DNA of 64,000 bases, from NCBI GenBank assembly GCA_009911305.1, contig QXXC01000006.1, positions 83,845 to 147,844 of the forward strand, given 5' to 3'. This DNA is from Clostridiaceae bacterium. GTDB lineage: Bacteria; Bacillota; Clostridia; Lachnospirales; Lachnospiraceae. A model generated the notes under the pieces. That model made no database searches. It was given only the letters and a program-made list of their open reading frames with translations, and was not told where the DNA came from. The position numbers and the translations under genes are program-made. Shown in pieces: positions 18,063 to 26,689 of the stretch (positions within the stretch are counted from its first letter, which is position 1; every line of letters starts with the position of its first letter).

Positions 18063-18719
18063 TTATCTTCCTGCGCCGTCATCCAGCACAATTGTAAATG
18101 TGCTATAATTATCTCCCATATTCCAATAGGAATATCCGCTCCAGTCATAGTCCGTATTCGTTGGCGATTTGTAATCCGCGCATACAATAATGGCATCCTT
18201 TACAACATCAAACGCTGGGTTGCCCTCGCTGTCCTTGGGAAAGAGCGCGGTTGAGCAGGTATACGTTGTCAGAGAATTGGAACGGCAGCCATTATAAATC
18301 AGATCCATATCAATTCCCCATGAGCGGCAAAAATTTTCCTTCTGTTCTATATCATAATATGACAGAGTCTCATGCCATCGCCCTTCCCCGTCCACATATC
18401 CGATTCCAAAGTCGCGGTTTGTCTCCAAAGCTCCCGAAAACATCATATAATGCCGGTCGCCCACATTGCTGTCATTGATAGAAGGCAAAAAGAACAGCCC
18501 GCCCGCATCAATATAGCCCTCCGAATCAAAATGATACCATTTTCCGTCGATTTCCTTCCACTCATTGACTTTGCAGCTTCCGTCCTGCTCCACATACTTC
18601 CACTGCCAGTATTCTCCGCCCTCCTGAAACTGCCACTCCCCGGCAAACGCGCCGACTGTCATGGATAAAGATAATGCGGCCGCAGCGCAGATACCTGCAA
18701 ATCCTTTTCGCATTTTCAT
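18063..18719 (-). CDS. Secreted protein with a cell-wall-binding-type repeat
   Basis: 218 residues. A cleavable signal peptide (MKMRKGFAGICAAAALSLSM...GAFAG, cleavage near 27). Residues about 28-75 hold one or two aromatic repeats of the choline/cell-wall-binding type (WQWKYVEQDGSCKVNEWKEI, DGKWYHFDSEGYIDAG). The C-terminal 140 residues are rich in Tyr, Asp and Asn and match no family I know. Start 18719 has AAGGAGG upstream; the second Met (two codons in) is also possible. Probably a surface protein; no operon partners. Confidence 0.8.
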   Translation of the reverse strand: MKMRKGFAGICAAAALSLSMTVGAFAGEWQFQEGGEYWQWKYVEQDGSCKVNEWKEIDGKWYHFDSEGYIDAGGLFFLPSINDSNVGDRHYMMFSGALETNRDFGIGYVDGEGRWHETLSYYDIEQKENFCRSWGIDMDLIYNGCRSNSLTTYTCSTALFPKDSEGNPAFDVVKDAIIVCADYKSPTNTDYDWSGYSYWNMGDNYSTFTIVLDDGAGR

Positions 18720-18839
18720 AGCTCAGATCCTCCTTTTGATTTTATTTATCTGCATTATACCCCCCCCGGACAAAATTTGTCAACCCTTTGGAGCGTTCCT
18801 TTTCCCTAATCATTATTATTGTAGTAACAGGTAGCCAGC

Positions 18840-18953
18840 GTCCTAATCAGCGCGTCAAAAACATCGCAGATTCTCGATAACCTGAAAATGATGGATAATA
18901 CCAGTTTCAGCAAAGAAGAGAGGAAAACGATTGATTTGATTCTGGCAAATTAG
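18840..18953 (+). pseudogene. Possible short remnant of a coding sequence
   Basis: An open stretch of about 37 codons ending in a stop at 18951, whose last part reads DNLKMMDNTSFSKEERKTID, the style of a helical C-terminus of a small regulator. It has no start codon or ribosome site. It may be random. Confidence 0.2.
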
Positions 18954-18995
18954 CGCCGCCAACTAACAGCATACTCATTTTGCCCGGAATCCGGG

Positions 18996-19035
18996 AAAAA
19001 CAGGGGGAACGCGCCTTTCATGCGCCCTCCCCCTG
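18996..19035 (-). terminator. Intrinsic terminator of the DeoR-controlled sugar operon
   Basis: On the minus strand, CAGGGGGA pairs with TTCCCCCTG around a GC-rich centre, followed by TTTTTC. It is 17 bases after the stop codon of the aldolase gene, the last gene of the operon. Confidence 0.85.
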
Positions 19036-19051
19036 CAAAATTTAACCTTTC

Positions 19052-19876
19052 TCATTTCTCATAAAGAAACCGCTCCGGCAAATCCAGCCCAAACACCTCT
19101 GCCATATCCCTGAAATCCTGCGCCGACGGCACATTCCGCTTTCCGCCCGCTGAAATCACCTTCATCAGCATTTCCGCCGCCTTCTCTACCGTATGCGTAA
19201 GCCCAAACGCGCTGTCAAAGGTTTCCCCGGCCGTAAAAATCCCATGCTGCGCCCAGAGCACCACATCGTACTCCTCCATCATGCGGCAGGTGAGCTCCCC
19301 GATCTCCCTTGTTCCCGGAACCATCCACGGGATCACCCCCATTCCGGCCGGAAAGGTCATCGCGCACTCGGGTTCCATTTCCCAGAGCTCTCTGGTAAAA
19401 ATTTCATCCTTCAGAGGAAGAACAAACGACAGCGCGATGATATTCCCCGGATGGGCGTGGTAAATCACGCGGCAGGCCCCGCCTGACTTTCTCTTCTTAA
19501 CCGCCTGGTTCATCAGATGCGCCGCCAGCTCGCTCGTCGGCAGGCCGCCGCCTGTCAGCCCCCACACAATACGGTAAGCGTCTCCCGCGTCACTGATCTC
19601 AATCATCCCAAAAGAATCGCTTGGATAAAGCGTCATATTCCGCATAAATTTCCCGCTGCCCGTGACCAGAAAGTGATCCCCGGCCAGCTCCCCGGCCTGT
19701 ACCGAAAGAGGCGTCCATCCCCTCTCCCGCCTCAAATCATCCTCAACTGCCTTTACCTCCTCCTTTGCCAGCCGGTACGACAGATTTCCCCCATGGCACT
19801 CATGCCACCCCTGCCGCCATCCGTCATCCGCCATGCGGATAAAGCCCCTGGCAAATGTTGTATCCAGCACACGCAT
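19052..19876 (-). CDS. rhaD: Rhamnulose-1-phosphate aldolase-type class II aldolase
   Basis: About 274 residues. Class II (zinc) aldolase/adducin fold: HECHGGNLSYRL near the N-terminus, TGSGKFMRN, the zinc-binding pair in YHAHPGNIIALS, and AQHGIFTAGETFDSAFGLTH. Such enzymes split rhamnulose-1-phosphate (or related L-ketose-1-phosphates) to dihydroxyacetone phosphate and L-lactaldehyde. I place the start at 19876 because family members begin there (MRVLDTTFARGFIRMADDGW); an in-frame ATG at 20002 overlaps the kinase stop codon (TGATG) and would add 42 Arg/Gly-rich residues. Last gene of the operon. Confidence 0.85.
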   Translation of the reverse strand: MRVLDTTFARGFIRMADDGWRQGWHECHGGNLSYRLAKEEVKAVEDDLRRERGWTPLSVQAGELAGDHFLVTGSGKFMRNMTLYPSDSFGMIEISDAGDAYRIVWGLTGGGLPTSELAAHLMNQAVKKRKSGGACRVIYHAHPGNIIALSFVLPLKDEIFTRELWEMEPECAMTFPAGMGVIPWMVPGTREIGELTCRMMEEYDVVLWAQHGIFTAGETFDSAFGLTHTVEKAAEMLMKVISAGGKRNVPSAQDFRDMAEVFGLDLPERFLYEK

Positions 19877-20001
19877 CCCGTCATCTCTCCTCTCCCGCCG
19901 CCCATAATCCGGGTTCCCCCTGTGGGCTGCCTGCCTGTGAGCCGCCTCCCCATAGACTCTCCCTATGGACTGCCGCTCCCCCATGGACTGCCTCCCGCTC
20001 A

Positions 20002-21420
20002 TCACACGCCTCTTCCATCCGGCTCAAACACCCGTGCCCCATTCGACCCTGCCGCGCATCTCCTCCCCTCATCCAGCGAAGAAAACACGCCCATTGCCGT
20101 CATCTGCACAACCGCATTTCCCAAAGCCGCAGCCTCCGCCGGGCCGGCGAAAACAGGAATCCCGGCCGCCTCTGCCGTCAGCCGGTTCAGATAATCCGCC
20201 TTCGATCCCCCGCCGATAATCTGAAGCCTTCTGAACTCCCGCCCCGTCAGCTCCTGCATCTGCCTGAATATCGCCCCGTAGGACGCCGCCAAACTCCTGT
20301 ATACCACTCGGGCCAGCTCCCCGGCCGTCTCCGGAACCTGCTCCCCGGCTTTCCTGCAGTAATCCCTCACCGCCCCGCTCATAGAGGACGGGGCAAGAAA
20401 TACCTGGCTCTGGCAGTCCACCATCGAATCGATCCGGGCATCTTCCGCCTTCCTGCAAAGCGCCTCAAAGCTGTCCCCGGGCGCGGCCTCCTTCCGTATA
20501 TTCTGTATCATCCACAGCCCCATGCTGTTCTTCAAAAGCAGCGGCTTCTCCCCGCCGCCCGCTTCGTTTGTAAATCCTGAAACCCGGGCCTGCTCCGTAA
20601 GAACCGGCGCCTCTGTCTCCATGCCCATCAGCGACCAGGTCCCTGAGCTGATGGCCGGAAGCTTCCCCGCCCCCTCAGGCGGCAGGCTCAAAAAAGCTGA
20701 GGCCGTATCATGGCCGGGAACAAGCGCTACCTCGCAGGAAAACCCGATCCGCTCCGCAATCTCCTCTTTCAGCCTTCCAAGCGCTCCGCCCGCCCGGCGT
20801 ATCGGAAGGAAGATCCGCTCCGGATACCCCAGCCTTTTTATCAGCCCCGTATCCCACCGGGCTTCGCCCGCCTTTGTAAGCTGAGTCACAGAGGCATTGC
20901 TGTATTCCTGGCACAGCTTTCCGGTCAGCAGGTAATTAAAATAGTCCGGAAGCATCACCATCGCATCCGCCCGGCAAAGCAGCTCCGGGCAGCTCTGGCT
21001 GATCGCCTCAAGCTGGCACAGCGTATTAAACTCCGCCATCTGGATTCCGGTGCGGGCATACAGCTCCGCTTCCGGCACGCGCTCAAAAATCCCCTGGTAT
21101 ATGCCAGCCGTGCGCGGATCCCGGTGGCTTACAGCCGGCGAAATCCGCGCGCCGGACTCATCCAAAAGCACAAAATCCAGTCCCCAGGCGTCTATCCCCA
21201 TAGAAACCGGAAACAGGCCGAGCTCCGAACAGCGTTTCATACCGATGATAAGCTGTTCAGTGAGATAATCGAGATCCCAGCACAGAAATCCGCCGCGCCG
21301 TACCGGGCTGTTCTCAAAGCGGTATATCTCCTGCAGAACTATGCGCCCGTCCCTGTGCTCTGCAATGATATGCCGCCCACCCGAAGCGCCGAAATCTACT
21401 GCCAGAAAATATGGTTCCAT
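20002..21420 (-). CDS. rhaB: Rhamnulokinase-type FGGY sugar kinase
   Basis: 472 residues. N-terminal FGGY phosphate motif (VDFGASGGRHI), GIDAWGLDFVLLD, the VSHRDPRTAG loop and MAEFNTLCQL, all rhamnulokinase-like, and the C-terminal domain with SSGTWSLMGMETEAPV and RLQIIGGGSKADYLN. It would phosphorylate L-rhamnulose or a related ketose at O1, giving the substrate of the adjacent aldolase. No rhamnose isomerase is present nearby. Confidence 0.88.
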   Translation of the reverse strand: MEPYFLAVDFGASGGRHIIAEHRDGRIVLQEIYRFENSPVRRGGFLCWDLDYLTEQLIIGMKRCSELGLFPVSMGIDAWGLDFVLLDESGARISPAVSHRDPRTAGIYQGIFERVPEAELYARTGIQMAEFNTLCQLEAISQSCPELLCRADAMVMLPDYFNYLLTGKLCQEYSNASVTQLTKAGEARWDTGLIKRLGYPERIFLPIRRAGGALGRLKEEIAERIGFSCEVALVPGHDTASAFLSLPPEGAGKLPAISSGTWSLMGMETEAPVLTEQARVSGFTNEAGGGEKPLLLKNSMGLWMIQNIRKEAAPGDSFEALCRKAEDARIDSMVDCQSQVFLAPSSMSGAVRDYCRKAGEQVPETAGELARVVYRSLAASYGAIFRQMQELTGREFRRLQIIGGGSKADYLNRLTAEAAGIPVFAGPAEAAALGNAVVQMTAMGVFSSLDEGRRCAAGSNGARVFEPDGRGV

Positions 21421-21488
21421 ACAATCCCCCCTTTGTCCAATTCGCCGAATCCGTGCATGCCGTGGCTGACTTTAGAAAGCCGCCCCGC

Positions 21489-22982
21489 CTACGCCCTCCC
21501 CGTATCAATATATTTCAGCGCCCGGTGAATCCGCAGATATTTCCGATACTTTTCCCTGCACACCGCCGCCATCTCCTCCTGCGGCTCAAACACCTGATCC
21601 ACCTTTACCGTCTTTTCCGCAATCCCGGCCGCATCCGCCGGATCACCGTTCCCGCACCGCCAGGCCGCAAGCAGCGCGATTCCGAACGCGGATCCGATCA
21701 TCCCGTCCATCTTTTCAACGCGGATATTCAGAACATTGGCCATGGTCTGCATCCACATCCCGCTCCGCGCCCCGCCTCCCACTACCTTAACGCTGCCGAA
21801 GCGCTTGAGCGGCAATTTCATCTTTTCCGCCAGCTCGCGGAAGGCAAAACACAGCCCTTCCATCACGGCGTAAAGGAGTTCCCCCCTTTTTGTCTCGCCC
21901 CCCAGCCCGATGAACGCCCCGCGCAGCGTCGGATCCGCGTACAGCGTTTTTTCCCCCATTAAGTGCGGGTAAAATAAAATCTCATTCTCCCTGGCTCTCA
22001 CTGTGTCCACCAGGCTGTCTACTCTGGAGAAATCCTCGCCCCCGCAGAGCATCCGCACCGCCCATGCAAACGCATTTCCATTTGACTGTACCGCTCCCTG
22101 CACCAGATAGGAATACTCTGTATCGTCAAAGGAAAACAGAATCACTTTCCCGCAGTCCTGATCCTGCGGCTTTTCCACCGGCATCATAAGCACGCCGGAA
22201 GTTCCCAGTGAGATCACCGGGTAACCGCGGCCCAGGCAGCCGGTGGAAACCGCCGTGGCCGGGTTATCCCCGGTTCCCACCAGCACCTGCGTACCCCGGT
22301 TCAGTGAAAAGCGGCGCGCTGTCTCCTCTGTCAGGTTTCCGGCCGCGACTGCCGCCCCGCGCACATTCGGGTATGCTTCCTTTGAAAGCCCGATAAGCTT
22401 TCGCATCTCCTCTGACCATCTCCGTCCTTCCAGCTCATAGAGGCAGGACGTCGAAGCCTCGCAGTAATCCGTGCCGTATACCCCTGTCAGCCGGTATACC
22501 AGATAATCCGGCCCTATCAGGAATTTATGTATCCGTTTGAAATTCTCCGGCTCATGCAGGGCAAGCCAGTACAGGTTTGCGGCAGGGCTTCCGGTCGAAA
22601 TAATACGCGACAGATACTCGCCCTCCGGAAAATGCTTTATCCTCTCCTTAAGCGCTGGTATCAGATCCTGCGTGCGGGTGTCATTCCACATCATCGCCGG
22701 ACGGACCGGTTTCCCATCCTCTCCCATCACGACCAGGGTGTGCATCTGCCCCGTTATGCCGATCCCCGCAACGGATGACCTGTCATGGGACTTTAAGATC
22801 CGGTTAAGGCCATGTTCCATGCACTCATACCAGCTCTCCGGATCGATCTCCCGCCAGCCCTTATCTGACAGGCGTATCTCATAATCCTCCGAGATCCGGG
22901 CCAGCACATTTTTATCCTCATCTATCAGAACGATCTTCATCGAAGACGTTCCGACATCAATTCCCAAAAAAGTCTGTTTCAT
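21489..22982 (-). CDS. Xylulokinase-like FGGY kinase
   Basis: 497 residues. The start at 22982 (MKQTFLG) has AAGGATGG upstream; an ATG four codons earlier lacks a ribosome site. FGGY N-domain (GIDVGTSSMKIVLID), GQMHTLVVM (xylulokinases have GQMHG), MMWNDTRT, and C-domain GTSGVLMMP and VVGGGARSGMWMQTMANVL. Closest in pattern to XylB, substrate a 2-ketopentose or similar. Second of three kinases in the operon, which suggests several related ketoses are handled. Confidence 0.85.
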   Translation of the reverse strand: MKQTFLGIDVGTSSMKIVLIDEDKNVLARISEDYEIRLSDKGWREIDPESWYECMEHGLNRILKSHDRSSVAGIGITGQMHTLVVMGEDGKPVRPAMMWNDTRTQDLIPALKERIKHFPEGEYLSRIISTGSPAANLYWLALHEPENFKRIHKFLIGPDYLVYRLTGVYGTDYCEASTSCLYELEGRRWSEEMRKLIGLSKEAYPNVRGAAVAAGNLTEETARRFSLNRGTQVLVGTGDNPATAVSTGCLGRGYPVISLGTSGVLMMPVEKPQDQDCGKVILFSFDDTEYSYLVQGAVQSNGNAFAWAVRMLCGGEDFSRVDSLVDTVRARENEILFYPHLMGEKTLYADPTLRGAFIGLGGETKRGELLYAVMEGLCFAFRELAEKMKLPLKRFGSVKVVGGGARSGMWMQTMANVLNIRVEKMDGMIGSAFGIALLAAWRCGNGDPADAAGIAEKTVKVDQVFEPQEEMAAVCREKYRKYLRIHRALKYIDTGRA

Positions 22983-23071
22983 GCTGCAATCCATCCTTAC
23001 AACCTGTCACACCTGTCATGCTTATCACGTATATGCTTAAGCCTCTCCTCCATGGCGTCCTGCAAAAAACA

Positions 23072-23908
23072 TTACCGTTCATTGATCATACTCACCAGCT
23101 CTTTTGCCTTCTGCCGGACGTTTTCCACAGCCGCAACGCTCAGATGAATCACATCGTGCTCGTTATGGTCTGCCTCATACGCCTCCCCAAAGGTATGGAT
23201 GAATTCCTTTCTGAGATCCGAGCCGTAATTGATCTTGATGAGCCCGTGCTTTTTAGCCTCCCATATCACTTCCTTCGGAATACCGGAGCCGCCGTGCAGA
23301 ACGAGCGGAACCGGGCATACTTCATGGATCCTGGCAAGCAGAGGAATGTCTATCTGGGGATTCAGGCACAGCCCGTGTACGTTCCCCACGGACACGGCCA
23401 GCACATCACACCCTGTCTGCTCCACAAAATCCGCTACCATATCCGGATCTGTCTTGCAATCGCCCTCATTTACAATATCCTCTTCCTTACCCTTAAGAGC
23501 GCCCAGCTCCACTTCAACCGGAATATTGTAAAAATGACAGTATTCCGCCGCCCTTCGGCTCTCCCTTACATTCTCCTCAAACGGAAGGTGGGACGCGTCG
23601 ATCATGATGGACGTAAACCCGGCGTCCACGCAGGCTTTCACATCCTCAAACGATTTTCCGTGATCCAGATGGAGGCCGATAGGAATCTCTGAACTGCGGA
23701 CCGCATCCCTGGCGATCTCCGCGATAATGCGCGGATTGGAAAGACGCAGATTATTGGAAGAGATCTGGATATATCCCGGCAGTCCGGCGTCCATCAGCCC
23801 TGCCGCGATGGCATACGTCATCTCCAGATTCGTCGTGTTAAAAGCCGGAAGTACATAATGGTATTTCTTTGCATAGGCCATCAGGTCAAATCCGTTTACC
23901 AGTTTCAT
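23072..23908 (-). CDS. Class II ketose-bisphosphate aldolase
   Basis: 278 residues, Fba/GatY/KbaY family. Zinc and catalytic residues visible: LHLDHGKSFED (Asp and His), VEVELGALKGKEED (metal-binding Glu), SVGNVHGL (His) and LHGGSGIP (third His). It cleaves a ketose-1,6-bisphosphate, or a ketose-1-phosphate, to dihydroxyacetone phosphate and an aldehyde. The sequence does not separate fructose- from tagatose-type activity. It lies between two kinases, so its substrate is probably made by one of them. Confidence 0.9.
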   Translation of the reverse strand: MKLVNGFDLMAYAKKYHYVLPAFNTTNLEMTYAIAAGLMDAGLPGYIQISSNNLRLSNPRIIAEIARDAVRSSEIPIGLHLDHGKSFEDVKACVDAGFTSIMIDASHLPFEENVRESRRAAEYCHFYNIPVEVELGALKGKEEDIVNEGDCKTDPDMVADFVEQTGCDVLAVSVGNVHGLCLNPQIDIPLLARIHEVCPVPLVLHGGSGIPKEVIWEAKKHGLIKINYGSDLRKEFIHTFGEAYEADHNEHDVIHLSVAAVENVRQKAKELVSMINER

Positions 23909-23966
23909 TTTTTTATTCCTCCTTCATGCATCCCTGACCCGACGGGCAGGCTGCCGCTAAACTCTG

Positions 23967-25454
23967 TCACTTAAAATCAAACATTTTCTCATAGAGCTTC
24001 CTGTATCTGTCAAATTTTTCCATATACCAGCCATGCATCGCCGCATCCGGCCGGTAAACCCGTTTTGTCCGGACTGCCCGCCGTATCCCGGCCTCCAGGG
24101 ACGGATACGCGCCTGCCGCCGTGGCTGCCATCACCATGCATCCCAGTGTCCCGGCCTCATCGCATTCCATGGAGGAAACCTCCATATTAAACACATCAGC
24201 CCGTATCTGCAGCGTCAGCTCTGACGCCGCGCCCCCGCCCGTGGCGGCGATGCTCTCCATCCGGGTTCCCAGCTTCTTAAGCCGGCCGTATGACAGGTAC
24301 ATCTGGAACGCAAAGCTCTCCAGAATCGCCCGGTAAATCTCAACCGGCTTTGTATGGATCGTGAGCCCTGCTATGGTCCCTCTTGCATCCATGGACAGAT
24401 CCGGATTCCCGGAAGAGCCAAACTGAGGGAGCACGAGCACATCGGTCTTTACCCCCGCCGCCGCCTCGTCCATGACTTCAAAAAAGTTCTGGCCGCCGGC
24501 CTCGCAGCGGCTCTTCACACCCTCAAAAATCCCGTTTTTCGCCCAGTTTTTGAGCGCCCCGCACGTCGTAACCTCCAGGCTCGAAAGATACGTCCCGGGA
24601 ATGATATACGGAATGCATGTAAAATCATTCTCAATCATATACGGCGTCATCATCGGGCCGGGCAGCATGGTAAACAGAAATTCACATGTCCCCATCCCGC
24701 ATTCCCCGCGCTCCATATCCGCGAGCCCGCTTCCCAGCGCGGCACAGGACTGGTCATGGCCTCCTGACACCAGCTTAAGCCCTGGGTTCAGATGAAGCTC
24801 CTTCGCCGCGTCCGGTAAAATTTCGCCGATCACCGTACAGGGCCCTACCGGATCCGACATCTGCTCCCTGCGGATGCCTGCAAAGGAAAGGAGCTCCTCA
24901 GACCAATCCATTTTCCGGATGTCGAACGCCATGCTGCGGGCCGCGCATGTATAGCTGACCTTCCGTTCCCCGGTCAGTTTAAAAATCACATAGTCCTCAT
25001 AAAACAGGATCGCCGCCGCGCGTTTTACGGCGTCCGTATTCCGGTTCAGCCACCTGTACTTTGGAAGCCCGTACAGCTCATTGGGCGGCAGTCCCGTAAT
25101 CTCAAAAATGTTCTGAGCGCCGAACGCGCCGATGATCTCCTTTGTCTCGGGGATCCCCCTGACGTCTCCGGTCAGCATGGAATTGGCCAGCGCGCGCCCT
25201 GTGTCATCCAGGCAGACCACCGACTCCCCGAGACACGTAACCGCCATGGCCTCGATCGGCTCCGGGCACTCGTCGCCAGCCTTTCTGAGAAGCTTAAAAA
25301 CCGCGCGTAGCACCGTCTCCGGATTCAGCTCCCGCCGTCCGTTTTCCCCCTGCTCTTCATACCGGCCTTCCGCCCTGAAAACCACGCGGCCGTCTAAATC
25401 ATATACCAGCAGCTTGCTTCCGCTGGTCCCCACATCAAGTCCTGCAAACGCCAT
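23967..25454 (-). CDS. FGGY-family carbohydrate kinase, substrate uncertain
   Basis: 495 residues. N-domain GLDVGTSGSKLLVYDLDGRV and VTCLGESVVCLDDTGR; C-domain SGGHDQSCAALGSG, GTCEFLFTML and IAATGGGAASELTLQIRADV. It belongs to the less characterised FGGY kinases rather than clear glycerol-, gluconate- or xylulokinases. It starts 16 bases after the permease stop codon, so it is the first enzyme after the transporter and perhaps acts first on the imported sugar. Confidence 0.85.
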   Translation of the reverse strand: MAFAGLDVGTSGSKLLVYDLDGRVVFRAEGRYEEQGENGRRELNPETVLRAVFKLLRKAGDECPEPIEAMAVTCLGESVVCLDDTGRALANSMLTGDVRGIPETKEIIGAFGAQNIFEITGLPPNELYGLPKYRWLNRNTDAVKRAAAILFYEDYVIFKLTGERKVSYTCAARSMAFDIRKMDWSEELLSFAGIRREQMSDPVGPCTVIGEILPDAAKELHLNPGLKLVSGGHDQSCAALGSGLADMERGECGMGTCEFLFTMLPGPMMTPYMIENDFTCIPYIIPGTYLSSLEVTTCGALKNWAKNGIFEGVKSRCEAGGQNFFEVMDEAAAGVKTDVLVLPQFGSSGNPDLSMDARGTIAGLTIHTKPVEIYRAILESFAFQMYLSYGRLKKLGTRMESIAATGGGAASELTLQIRADVFNMEVSSMECDEAGTLGCMVMAATAAGAYPSLEAGIRRAVRTKRVYRPDAAMHGWYMEKFDRYRKLYEKMFDFK

Positions 25455-25469
25455 AACATTCCCTTTTCC

Positions 25470-26450
25470 CTACTGCCGTTTCGCCCGGCTCTTCCTTGCC
25501 ACATCGATCACGACCGCGATCAGGATGATAATTCCCTTCAGCACATTCTGCCAGAAGGAATTGATCTCCATCAGATTCAGGCCGTTGGTGATCACGCCGA
25601 TGATCAGAATACCGATAAACGTGCCTCCCACTGTGCCGACGCCGCCTGACATGCTGGTTCCGCCGATCACGACCGCCGCGATGGCATCCATCTCAAAGCC
25701 ATTTCCCAGCGTGGCCGCTGCAGAACCGAGCCTTGCGCACCATACAAGGCCGCCGATCCCGCACAGAAGCCCAATCAGGACATAGGGAAGCATATTATAT
25801 TTTTTTACATCCACACCCGAATACTGAGCCGCCGTCTTATTGCCGCCGATCGCATATACATAATAGCCAAAACGGGTGCGGTTTAAAAGGAACCATGTTG
25901 CAATCAGGATCACGGCCGCATAAATGATAATAACAGAAATTCCACCGCCTGCGTTCGCATTGCCAAGGGCAGTAAAGCTGTCATTGCGCACCCGTATCGT
26001 AACGCCCCCTGAAATGATCTGCGTGAGCCCTCTTCCAATACACTGCATCGCCAGCGTGGCCACAAAAGCCGGAACCTGGAAATATGCGATCGCCGCTCCG
26101 TTAATGATACCCACCAGAGCGCCCACCGCCAGGCAGGTCAGCACCGCCGCCCACACCGGAGCGCCCATATTGGTGATCATATACGCCCCGATCACGCCCG
26201 TTAAGCCCACGGTCGAACCCACGGAAATATCAATTTCTCCCATCAGGATCGCAAGCAGCATGCCGCAGCTTATGATCGCGTTTACGGAATTGGATTTCAT
26301 CAGGTTCAGGATATTGGACGGGGTCATAAATTTCGGCGTCGAGACAGATACGATCCCCACCAGAAGAATCAGGCCGATGATCGTGCCGATATTGCTTTTA
26401 AAGAAACTGGCCGTTCTGCCGGAAGACTTCACGGCTTTGGACTTTTCCAT
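25470..26450 (-). CDS. Ribose-type sugar ABC transporter permease
   Basis: 326 residues. The start at 26450 (MEKSKAVK) follows AGGAGG; the frame is open further upstream through a repeat element but has no ribosome site there. Eight to ten membrane helices, the RbsC/XylH family pattern (SNILNLMKSNSVNAIISCGM, then MGEIDISVGSTVGLTGVIG, then GGTSMSGGVGTVGGTFIG). It forms the membrane channel with the ATPase and binding protein encoded upstream. An inverted-repeat element separates it from the ATPase gene. Confidence 0.93.
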   Translation of the reverse strand: MEKSKAVKSSGRTASFFKSNIGTIIGLILLVGIVSVSTPKFMTPSNILNLMKSNSVNAIISCGMLLAILMGEIDISVGSTVGLTGVIGAYMITNMGAPVWAAVLTCLAVGALVGIINGAAIAYFQVPAFVATLAMQCIGRGLTQIISGGVTIRVRNDSFTALGNANAGGGISVIIIYAAVILIATWFLLNRTRFGYYVYAIGGNKTAAQYSGVDVKKYNMLPYVLIGLLCGIGGLVWCARLGSAAATLGNGFEMDAIAAVVIGGTSMSGGVGTVGGTFIGILIIGVITNGLNLMEINSFWQNVLKGIIILIAVVIDVARKSRAKRQ

Positions 26451-26523
26451 GTTATATACCTCCTGAATTTCATTCTCTGCTGCCGCTCCATAACCGTTCA
26501 TGTGATCCGATCGGTTACATTGC

Positions 26524-26689
26524 CTAGAGCGTGTTTGAAAATTGCTTTCTGACAGATGTGCGTCACAATTTGTGGGAGATTTGTGCCAAATGAAGGGCGC
26601 ATAGCGGGCTATGTAACCTGAATTTGGCGCAAATATCACGCAAAGTGGGGCGTGCAGATGGCGGGAATGAATTTTCAAACACGCTTTAG
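26524..26689. repeat. 166-bp palindromic element inside the sugar operon
   Basis: Arms 26524-26543 and 26670-26689 are 20-bp inverted copies with one mismatch; 16 bp (AGCGTGTTTGAAAATT) are perfect. The stop codon of the ABC ATPase gene (26686-26688) lies in the right arm. The interior has no reading frame of note. Similar words (AAAGCGTGT, TTTCAAACAC) recur in the hairpin at 29629-29720, suggesting a repeat family. Confidence 0.7.
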
